In this document: positions 20,895 to 27,000 of the stretch, piece after piece
How positions within the stretch are numbered: position 1 is the first letter of the stretch
Layout: every line of letters begins with the position of its first letter
Virus record (IMG/VR): IMGVR_UViG_3300049489_000573
Span: 1-27,000 of that record
DNA from: a virus
Reading direction: 5' to 3' (one strand)
Length of the DNA stretch: 27,000 nucleotides
Translations under genes and position numbers: made by a program
The notes under the pieces: generated by a model
Database searches by the model: none
Told to the model about the DNA's origin: nothing
What the model saw: the letters and a program-made list of their open reading frames with translations, nothing else

Positions 20895-21188
20895 ATGGCT
20901 TTTGGAAATAAGATTATAGACGGTTATCTAGCTCCGGCGGGGTACACACAGGTTACTAGCTTGAGCGCAGCTACGGGTTTAGGGACTATTCCAGATGGAA
21001 CGCAGCTAGCTTTGATCCAGCCTGAATCGCAAGATATCAGATGGAGAGATGATGGGTCTAATCCCACCACTTCCGTTGGAATGGTTTTGAGTGCGGGGAG
21101 CACACTTTTTTACAATGGGAATATGTCAGCTTTCAAAATGATTGAAGTTACAGCTACAGCAAAAGTGAATATCAGCTTTTACAAATAA
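20895..21188 (+). CDS. Small beta-rich virion protein (97 aa)
   Basis: ATG after AAAAGGAGATTCT. The sequence has IPDGTQLALIQPESQDIRWRDDG, then a hydrophobic beta block (VGMVLSAGSTLFYNGNMSAFKMIEVTATAKVNISFY). Proteins with the ALIQxExQxxRWRDDG pattern are frequent in phage head/tail operons and are beta-sandwich-like; their role is uncharacterised. The gene is followed closely by the lectin-like gene. Confidence 0.7.
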   Translation: MAFGNKIIDGYLAPAGYTQVTSLSAATGLGTIPDGTQLALIQPESQDIRWRDDGSNPTTSVGMVLSAGSTLFYNGNMSAFKMIEVTATAKVNISFYK

Positions 21189-21197
21189 GGGTGCAGC

Positions 21198-21920
21198 ATG
21201 AAACAAAACTTCTCTCTTGTAGCTCCGTTTGAACCCAGGCTAGGCCACTATTTTTATGAAGAGTGGGATGCAGGTGCTAACACAGGTAGAAACACTTGGC
21301 TTGCAACAGCCAGCGGCGCGGGAGCCGGAGCGGGTTCTGGTACTCCAGCGGCTAACAGACCTGGGATACTTCTTTTAACTACGGGAACTACGGCTACAGG
21401 GTATTCGTTACGCACCACAGGGGCAGGGGCTTCTCACTTTTTCGGTGGAGGGCAGTTTGTTGCCGAAACAAGCTTGAAGTTTACGGCGTTATCTACAGCT
21501 TCAGAAGAGTTCGCTTTCAGGGGTTTGATGGGCGATTCCACTACAGGGGCTGATCATACGGACGGGGTTTACTTCATTTATGACAGGGCTGTTTCTGGCA
21601 ACTATTGGGTAGCGTGTACGGCGAGTAACGGTGTTAGGACTACTACAGTTTTGGACGGAACGGCGGGGAACCCAACTAACGCAGTTGTAGCGGGAACGTG
21701 GTATAGGCTTACAGCCGCTGTTAACGCCGATGGGACGAGTGTAGTGTTTCAAATAGATGGCGTTACAGTAGCCACACACACAACTAATATACCCACAACG
21801 TCCGCAAGGCTGTGTGGGGCTTCGCTTCAGATAGTTAAAACTGTATCCGTTGGGAGCACTGGAAGCACAGTTGATATTGATTATTATTATTTGAGACAAG
21901 TTTTTACTACGCCTAGATAA
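21198..21920 (+). CDS. Lectin-like (beta-jelly-roll) virion protein 1
   Basis: 240 aa. Ser/Gly/Thr-rich start (GAGAGSGTPAANRPG), then alternating strands with an all-beta, concanavalin-like look (FRGLMGDSTTGADHTDGVYFIYD, SGNYWVACTASNG, WYRLTAAVNADGTSVVFQIDG). The NADGTSVxFxIxG...THTTNIPTTSAR stretch recurs in the next protein. Probably a receptor-binding or head-fibre protein; no chaperone or peptidase motif is seen. Confidence 0.65.
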   Translation: MKQNFSLVAPFEPRLGHYFYEEWDAGANTGRNTWLATASGAGAGAGSGTPAANRPGILLLTTGTTATGYSLRTTGAGASHFFGGGQFVAETSLKFTALSTASEEFAFRGLMGDSTTGADHTDGVYFIYDRAVSGNYWVACTASNGVRTTTVLDGTAGNPTNAVVAGTWYRLTAAVNADGTSVVFQIDGVTVATHTTNIPTTSARLCGASLQIVKTVSVGSTGSTVDIDYYYLRQVFTTPR

Positions 21921-21931
21921 AGGGGTGATGA

Positions 21932-22972
21932 ATGAAGATAACTACAGTGGGAGGGGGGGGAGGAGCTGCATCTAACTCTTTCGCTATTATTCAGCCCATC
22001 ACGGGTACTTCACCCGCTGCTGATTCTTCAACAGATACACTTACATTAGAATCGTCTGACAGTAGTATAGGGATAGCGGGAGATAGCGCGTTAGATAAAA
22101 TAGACTTCTCAGTGGGAAACCACTCAGCGGCTAAAATTACTTCAGGGACACTCCCCGAAGCTAGGGGAGGGACTAACCATTCCACGTATGCAACAGGCGA
22201 TATCCTTTACGCTTCAGCCAGTAACACGCTTTCAAAGTTATCAGCCCCATCAGCACGAAAAAATCAGGTCCTCAAGTGTAATACAGGCGGATCTCCTTCG
22301 TGGAGAGATGTACTAGAGCCATCAAAGTTTGTGGACATCACAGAGCACTTCATGGGGTACACAGGCCCATTACAGGTAGCCTTTAATAGCTCAGGTCCAG
22401 CGTACTCGGGCATTGATGCCACAGCTTCGGTGCCAGATGGAAATCACCCAGGCATAGTTAAGGTAACGCTAAACGCCGCCACAGATTATTTAGTTGTATC
22501 TCCCACTACAGGGGGAGCAGTGAGTATGGCTTTTGGAGTGGGGTATGCAATTCACGAATGTTGGTTTTATTTAGGACAACTTAGTGATGCCACGAACACT
22601 TTCACGATTAGGTCTGGATTTGGAAACGTTATCACGGGCGCGGCTGTAACAGACGGCGCATACATGAGTTACACACATGGATCTAATTCCGGCCAATGGC
22701 AATTGATCACTACATCTAATTCTGTATCTACCACAACCAACACAGCTACAGGGGTCGCTACTGGGTGGAACAAGTGCACAGTGGCTTGTAACGCTGACGG
22801 AACGAGCGTTGAGTTTTTTATAAACGGGACATCATTAGGTACAAACACAACTAACATACCACTCGCCTACGCTAGACGAACGCAGCCTTTCTGGAGTTTT
22901 GCCCAGACTGTCGGGACGGGGAACGTGTACTGTGTACTAGATTACTGGCATTATTATCAGGAGCTTCCATAA
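21932..22972 (+). CDS. Probable tail-fibre/lectin-like protein 2
   Basis: 346 aa with AAAGGGGTG before the ATG. The N-terminus (about 1-100) is a glycine tract (GGGGG at 7-11) followed by fibre-type repeats (SVGNHSAAKITSGTLPEARGGTN), a pattern found at the shaft of phage fibres. Residues about 135-346 are a lectin-like beta domain related to the preceding protein (ACNADGTSVEFFINGTSLGTNTTNIPLAYAR). Likely involved in host binding. The eight-G run at 21953-21960 makes codons 8-10 a possible slippage site. Confidence 0.65.
   Translation: MKITTVGGGGGAASNSFAIIQPITGTSPAADSSTDTLTLESSDSSIGIAGDSALDKIDFSVGNHSAAKITSGTLPEARGGTNHSTYATGDILYASASNTLSKLSAPSARKNQVLKCNTGGSPSWRDVLEPSKFVDITEHFMGYTGPLQVAFNSSGPAYSGIDATASVPDGNHPGIVKVTLNAATDYLVVSPTTGGAVSMAFGVGYAIHECWFYLGQLSDATNTFTIRSGFGNVITGAAVTDGAYMSYTHGSNSGQWQLITTSNSVSTTTNTATGVATGWNKCTVACNADGTSVEFFINGTSLGTNTTNIPLAYARRTQPFWSFAQTVGTGNVYCVLDYWHYYQELP
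21948..21963 (+). repeat. G-rich tract with G8 run at the fibre gene start
   Basis: Sixteen bases that are all G except A at 21952 and 21961, with eight consecutive G at 21953-21960, coding Gly residues 7-11. Such a homopolymer is prone to length change; one base gained or lost would shift the frame and end the protein early. Confidence 0.8.
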
Positions 22973-23328
22973 TGAACATAGCAGTTAAACTTCAAAAAGA
23001 TAATCCAAATAAACACCCAACTATGCCTGATGAATGGCCGTGGGATTGCAGAGAAATAGGCGAAGAGACTAAGTACGAAAAAGAAGGCGCGGGATGGGTA
23101 GTTATGGACGCCGCATCATACAAAAGGTATCTCACCGAAAAACTACCACTTTATGAGGCGCATAAGAGTTCTTTACCCATTGAACCGCTTCCTATCCCAG
23201 AGGCAGAGAAAGAAAAAATAAAATTAAAAGAAGATTTAGAAAAAGCTAGCGCGGATATAGGATCTCTGATTAGTAGGCTTGAGGCGCTAGAAGTAGCTGT
23301 AGCTGAGTTGAAAGGTGTTCAGAAATGA
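22972..23328 (+). CDS. Hypothetical protein with C-terminal coiled coil
   Basis: 118 aa; the ATG shares its first A with the stop of the fibre gene (TAATG). The N-terminal half has tryptophans in MPDEWPWDCREIGEE and GWVVMDAASYKRYL, resembling small phage proteins that pair with fibres as assembly chaperones. The C-terminal half (about 75-115) is a Lys/Glu/Leu coiled coil (KEKIKLKEDLEKASADIGSL). Direct coupling to the fibre gene supports a fibre-associated role, unproven. Confidence 0.6.
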   Translation: MNIAVKLQKDNPNKHPTMPDEWPWDCREIGEETKYEKEGAGWVVMDAASYKRYLTEKLPLYEAHKSSLPIEPLPIPEAEKEKIKLKEDLEKASADIGSLISRLEALEVAVAELKGVQK

Positions 23329-23729
23329 AAAACGTGTGGGTTTTTACATCAAATAATGCGAGAATGGTGAAAGTCCATGATCACGTTTTAAAGGATTTTA
23401 TGGACGCTAACCCCACGGCTTTACTTGATCCAGACCTAAGTAAAGTAAAACACGTTCCGCTTCACTTATGGAAGAATGTTGGGGGTTTGATTGAGCCGAT
23501 GACAGCGGGAGAGGCTAAAATACGTGAAGAGCATTTACTACGTTTTGGAGCTGATAATAATGTTTTTTATAATATTAGCGAGCGTGGAAGTTTCCCTGCC
23601 ACACAGAGTCCTTCGGACGTTCATAGGGCAATAGTTTTGGACGTGAAGACTTCTATCAAGCGATACCTTTACAGTTTATACATCAGAACGGTTCTTTGGG
23701 TTAGGGGGGTTGTATGGCGAGTTCTGTAG
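23325..23729 (+). CDS. Hypothetical virion-operon protein (134 aa)
   Basis: Overlaps the preceding gene by ATGA and the tail tubular A gene by 16 bases. N-terminal part VWVFTSNNARMVKVHDHV..., central HVPLHLWKNVGGLIEPM, then a basic, aromatic C-terminal helix (SIKRYLYSLYIRTVLWVRGVVW) that could lie on or in a membrane. I do not recognise the family. A structural or membrane-contact role is possible. Confidence 0.6.
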   Translation: MKNVWVFTSNNARMVKVHDHVLKDFMDANPTALLDPDLSKVKHVPLHLWKNVGGLIEPMTAGEAKIREEHLLRFGADNNVFYNISERGSFPATQSPSDVHRAIVLDVKTSIKRYLYSLYIRTVLWVRGVVWRVL

Positions 23730-24286
23730 AAATATGTAATAGGGCTTTACAGAAGTTAGGTGCTAAAAGGATAGTTTCTTTATCTGACGATTCAGTGAAC
23801 GCTAGGGCGTGTAACACTGCTTACGAGCCTTGTAAGCTTTCGCTTTTAAGATCCCATTTCTGGAATTTTTCAATAACTAGAGCAGAGCTTGCGGCTGACT
23901 CTCCAGCTCCAGATTGGGGGAGGGCTAACGCTTATCCGCTTCCTTCTGATTTTATTAAACTAGCGCCGGATTACAGCGAAGATAATTCTAATTCAAAAGA
24001 CTGGCAGATTGAAGGAAGAAAGATTTTATCAGATGACGCTGATCCGATTTACATAAGATACGTCTATGATGTTACAGATCCTAATGAAATGGATTCTCTT
24101 TTTAGGGAAGCGCTATCATCTTTGATTGCGGTAGAATTATGCGAAGAATTAACACAATCGAACACTAAGCTTGCGTCTTTAAAAGAAAGCTACAAAGACA
24201 TAATAAAAGAAGCTAGAAAAGCTAATGCTTTTGAAAACGTTTCAGCAACACCACCCGAAGATGAGTGGATTTCTGTGAGGACGTAA
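23714..24286 (+). CDS. Tail tubular protein A (T7 gp11-like)
   Basis: 190 aa. Begins with the family-typical VEICNRALQKLGAKRIVSLSDDSVNARACNTAYEP, then the SLLRSHFWNFSITRAELA block, YPLPSDFIKL, and the helical end SLFREALSSLIAVELCEELTQSNTKL. It forms the ring below the connector that joins the tail nozzle. Length agrees with gp11 (about 190 aa). It is 1 base from the tail tubular B gene, as usual. Confidence 0.9.
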   Translation: MASSVEICNRALQKLGAKRIVSLSDDSVNARACNTAYEPCKLSLLRSHFWNFSITRAELAADSPAPDWGRANAYPLPSDFIKLAPDYSEDNSNSKDWQIEGRKILSDDADPIYIRYVYDVTDPNEMDSLFREALSSLIAVELCEELTQSNTKLASLKESYKDIIKEARKANAFENVSATPPEDEWISVRT

Positions 24287-24287
24287 A

Positions 24288-26771
24288 ATGCCAAAAGTCT
24301 CGCCACTACAGAGTAATTTCGGATCAGGCGAGTTTAGTCCGCTTCTTTTCGGTAGGGTAGATTCGGAGCGATATAAAACGGGGTTAGCTACGTGTTTGAA
24401 CTACATACCTACTTTACAAGGGGGTTTGGCTAGGAGATCGGGGACAGAATTTATAGCTGAAGTTAAGCACAGTTCAAAGTCTACTAGGCTAGTTAGATTC
24501 GAGTTTTCAACTACGCAAGCTTACATAATCGAGTTTGGGGATTTGTATTGTAGGTTTTTCAAAGATAACGCAATCATAACTAACACAGCGACTAACATCA
24601 CGGGAGCTACAGCAGCTAACCCCGTTGTTATAACTAGCGCTGCACACGGATACTCTAACGGAGAGAGAGTTATAATTTCAGGTGTTTCAGGAATGGTTCA
24701 GTTAAACAACAGAGAGTTTACAGTGGCTAACGTAACCGCCAACACTTACGAGCTTTCAGGGATTAATGGAACCACGTACACTGCATACAGTTCTGGCGGA
24801 ACGGCGGCGAAGCCTTATGAAGTCGTAACCACTTTTGCTGAAGCAGATTTATTTCAGCTAAAATTTACTCAGAGTGCAGATACTCTTTACATAGTACACC
24901 CATCCTACGCTCCAAGGAAATTAACCAGAACCGCGCACACAAGCTGGACGCTTTCAACTATAACTTTTTTGGATGGTCCATATCTTCCTATAAATGCATC
25001 TACAACCACGCTAACCCCATCGGCTACTACGGGTAATGGTGTAACGATAACAGCGTCTGCTGCTACGTTCACTGTTACTTCTGACATCGGGAGATTTGTG
25101 CGAATGAAGCATGGCAGTACGTGGGGATACGCTAAAATAACAGCTACCGCGTCTTCCACTTCAGTTACTGCTGACGTTAAAAGTGATTTCGGAGGAACGG
25201 GAGCTGTCACTACTTGGCGGCTTGGGGTTTGGTCTACTACTACGGGATTTCCAGGGAGTGTAGTGTTTCACGAAGACAGGCTGTGTTTCGCTGGGGTTAC
25301 TAACTACCCACAAAGGATAGACGGATCTAAAACAAGTGACTATGAAAACATGGCACCTACTGACACGGCTGGGGCTGTAGCGGATGATAACGCGATCAGC
25401 TTCACCATGAACTCAAATGACGTTAACGTTACTAGATGGATCACAAGTGATGAAAAAGGTTTGCTAGCGGGAACGGTTGGGGGTGAATGGGCTGTTAAGC
25501 CATCTAATCAAGGTGAAGCTTTAACTCCATCAAACATAACAGCCAAGAGAGCTTCTGCTTACGGTAGTGCTAACATTGCTCCAGTTCAAGCAGGTAAAGC
25601 TACCATATTTGTTCAGCGTTCAGGACGTAAGATCAGAGAGATGACTTATTTTTATGACGTGGACGGTTTTAGATCGCCCGATCTTTCCCTGTTATCTGAG
25701 CACGTTTTAAGCAGCGGGATAGTAGAGCTTGCTTTCCAAAGGGAACCCCAGCCTATTATCTGGGGGGTTCGAGATGACGGCGTTTTAGTTTCCATGACGT
25801 ATGAAAGGGAAAGCGAAAGCCTTAAAGTGGGGTGGGCTAGACATATCTTGGGAGGAGAAGGCACTTCAGCGGGGGGAGATGCGGAAGTGGAGAGTGTGGC
25901 TGTTATCCCATCTAGCGACGGATCTAGGCAAGAAGCATGGGTTGTAGTTAAACGCTATATAAACGGAGCCACTAAACGATATGTTGAGTACATCACTAAA
26001 ACTTTTGAAGAAGAAGATCAGCAGAGAGACGCGCTGTTTTTGGATTGTAGTTTAACGTATGATAGTCCGAAAAATATTTCTGGCGCTACTCAGGCTAACC
26101 CTGTCGTCATTACTTGTAATGCTCATGGTTTTTCTAATGGTGATAGTGTCAACATTAGTGAAGTCGTAGGGATGACAGAATTAAACGGGAATAACTACAC
26201 TGTGGCTAATTCCACAGCGAACACTTTTGAGTTATCAGGCATAAACGGAACAGCGTACACCGCTTACATTTCGGCGGGGGAAGCCAGAAAGAACGTTTCG
26301 AGTGTATCAGGTCTTTGGCATTTAGAAGGCCAAACTGTTTCTATTTTAGCTGACGGAGCGGTTCATCCTGATGTTACTGTAACTTTAGGATCTATAACAC
26401 TTTCAGATCCAGCGGCGATAATTCATATCGGTTACAATTACAACAGCGACGGTGAGCTTTTGCGATTAGAAGCCGGATCTCAGGACGGTACAGCTCTCGG
26501 AAAAACAAGACGAACGCACAGAGTTGGAATGTTAGTTCACAGGTTGTTAGGTATGAAGATCGGAATGGATTTTGATGATTTAGATACTCTCACGTTTAGA
26601 ACAACAAGCGATCCGCTGACACGCGCTCCAGGTCTTTTTAGTGGTATACTATCAGAGACGATTCAAGCTGACTATGACTTTGAGAATCAATTTTGTTGGA
26701 GACAAGATCAGCCGCTTCCAGGGACTATTTTAGCTGTTATGCCTCAAATGCACACACAGGATAGGGGGTAG
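24288..26771 (+). CDS. Tail tubular protein B / nozzle-like protein with two inserted FCCH-like beta domains
   Basis: 827 aa, close to T7 gp12 (about 794). The N-terminus (NFGSGEFSPLLFGRVDSERYKTGLATCLNYIPTLQGGLARRSGTEFI) is typical of the phage nozzle family, as is PGSVVFHEDRLCFAG around 320-340. Two copies of a beta domain, about residues 103-172 and 597-666, read (I)xGATxANPVVIT...HG(Y/F)SNG...(V/I)SGINGT.YTAY and resemble the ubiquitin-activating-enzyme E1 FCCH-like domain often found in phage tails. It forms the hexameric tail nozzle. Gene start is 1 base after tail tubular A. Confidence 0.85.
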   Translation: MPKVSPLQSNFGSGEFSPLLFGRVDSERYKTGLATCLNYIPTLQGGLARRSGTEFIAEVKHSSKSTRLVRFEFSTTQAYIIEFGDLYCRFFKDNAIITNTATNITGATAANPVVITSAAHGYSNGERVIISGVSGMVQLNNREFTVANVTANTYELSGINGTTYTAYSSGGTAAKPYEVVTTFAEADLFQLKFTQSADTLYIVHPSYAPRKLTRTAHTSWTLSTITFLDGPYLPINASTTTLTPSATTGNGVTITASAATFTVTSDIGRFVRMKHGSTWGYAKITATASSTSVTADVKSDFGGTGAVTTWRLGVWSTTTGFPGSVVFHEDRLCFAGVTNYPQRIDGSKTSDYENMAPTDTAGAVADDNAISFTMNSNDVNVTRWITSDEKGLLAGTVGGEWAVKPSNQGEALTPSNITAKRASAYGSANIAPVQAGKATIFVQRSGRKIREMTYFYDVDGFRSPDLSLLSEHVLSSGIVELAFQREPQPIIWGVRDDGVLVSMTYERESESLKVGWARHILGGEGTSAGGDAEVESVAVIPSSDGSRQEAWVVVKRYINGATKRYVEYITKTFEEEDQQRDALFLDCSLTYDSPKNISGATQANPVVITCNAHGFSNGDSVNISEVVGMTELNGNNYTVANSTANTFELSGINGTAYTAYISAGEARKNVSSVSGLWHLEGQTVSILADGAVHPDVTVTLGSITLSDPAAIIHIGYNYNSDGELLRLEAGSQDGTALGKTRRTHRVGMLVHRLLGMKIGMDFDDLDTLTFRTTSDPLTRAPGLFSGILSETIQADYDFENQFCWRQDQPLPGTILAVMPQMHTQDRG

Positions 26772-26772
26772 C

Positions 26773-27000
26773 TTGAACAGTAAAATAAGCATCAGAGAGT
26801 ACAGAGAGAGGGACTATGATGTTTTATGTTCGTGGTGGAAAGCGCACAAATGGTCCCCAGTTCCAAGAGATGCGCTATCGGACACAGGTTTCGTAGCTAT
26901 TTATGATGAAGTGTTGATCTGTTCTGGGTTCGTATATCTATCTAACTCATCTATCGCTTGGCTAGAGTGGCTGCTTATGAACCCTAAAGCTCCGAAAGAG
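26773..27000 (+). CDS. GNAT-type acetyltransferase-like protein, cut by window edge
   Basis: TTG at 26773 with AGGGGG 5 bases upstream; 76 codons are visible and the frame is open at the edge. The start ISIREYRERDYDVLCSWWKAHKWSPVPRDAL, then GFVAIYDEVLICSGFVYL and SSIAWLEWLLMNPKAP, matches the N-terminal half of the GNAT-like phage protein often found in this position of podovirus operons (probably no proven substrate). The cofactor-binding part lies beyond the window. Confidence 0.65.
   Translation, partial: MNSKISIREYRERDYDVLCSWWKAHKWSPVPRDALSDTGFVAIYDEVLICSGFVYLSNSSIAWLEWLLMNPKAPKE

Noticed and set aside
21501-21899. Minus-strand frame of 132 codons opposite lectin-like protein 1
   Set aside because: Antisense shadow of a Gly/Thr-rich gene; no ribosome-binding site, no recognisable motif.

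Overview
The window is about 27 kb of a double-stranded DNA bacteriophage with a short-tailed (podovirus-like) morphology. The evidence is one linked structural block: a Sf6-type small terminase, a large terminase, a T7 gp8-type head-to-tail connector (portal), a scaffold, a capsid, and tail tubular proteins A and B. No rRNA, tRNA, ribosomal protein or chromosomal housekeeping gene is visible, and neither an integrase nor a single-subunit RNA polymerase is seen. The Bbp19-like protein and the T7-type connector suggest a Gram-negative host, but the sequence does not identify it.

Layout. (1) 1-1139, plus strand: a compact accessory cluster of very small genes (two Cys-rich zinc-binding candidates, a one-helix membrane protein, a basic 53-aa protein) around a 113-aa protein whose C-terminus looks like the Acb2/Tad1 cyclic-nucleotide sponge hairpin. 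It meets the next unit tail to tail at 1123-1139. (2) 1123-11820, minus strand: the early replication and recombination operon. In transcription order from the right it holds a YdaS-like HTH regulator, a small zinc-finger protein, a RuvC-like resolvase, a coiled-coil protein, a SNF2 helicase, a Lys-rich unknown, a Cas4-like DUF2800 nuclease, a small zinc protein, a DUF2815 ssDNA-binding protein, a 27-aa membrane peptide coupled to a family A DNA polymerase, a PrimPol/VapE-type primase-helicase and a metallophosphoesterase. Many genes overlap by ATGA or TAATG. (3) 11821-12842: about 1 kb of non-coding control DNA with two dyad operators, twelve GTAC-centred boxes around a 31-bp A/T tract, tandem repeats, several perfect inverted repeats and a minus-strand terminator. 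I read it as the probable replication origin and regulatory locus. (4) 12843-13408, minus: an unrecognised 138-aa gene and a 36-aa membrane protein with near-identical 5' leaders. (5) 13544 to the right edge, plus strand: the late operon (TerS, TerL, portal, Bbp19-like, scaffold, capsid, probable decoration protein, terminator, small virion proteins, two related lectin-like/fibre proteins, tail tubular A and B, and a GNAT-type protein cut by the window edge).

How the parts fit together: the HTH protein probably acts on the TTCTAAGAA dyads. Two copies lie just upstream of its own gene and a third lies in the 370-bp gap before terL, so one regulator could link the early and late units (inference). 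PrimPol-helicase, PolA, DUF2815 SSB, the Cas4-like nuclease, SNF2 helicase and RuvC-like resolvase form a self-contained replication, recombination and junction-processing set. The late genes follow the usual packaging, head, then tail order.

The points most worth following up are the GTAC-box array, the Acb2/Tad1-like gene in an otherwise uncharacterised accessory cluster, the tiny membrane peptide coupled to the polymerase, and the repeat-based tracts in the scaffold and fibre genes.
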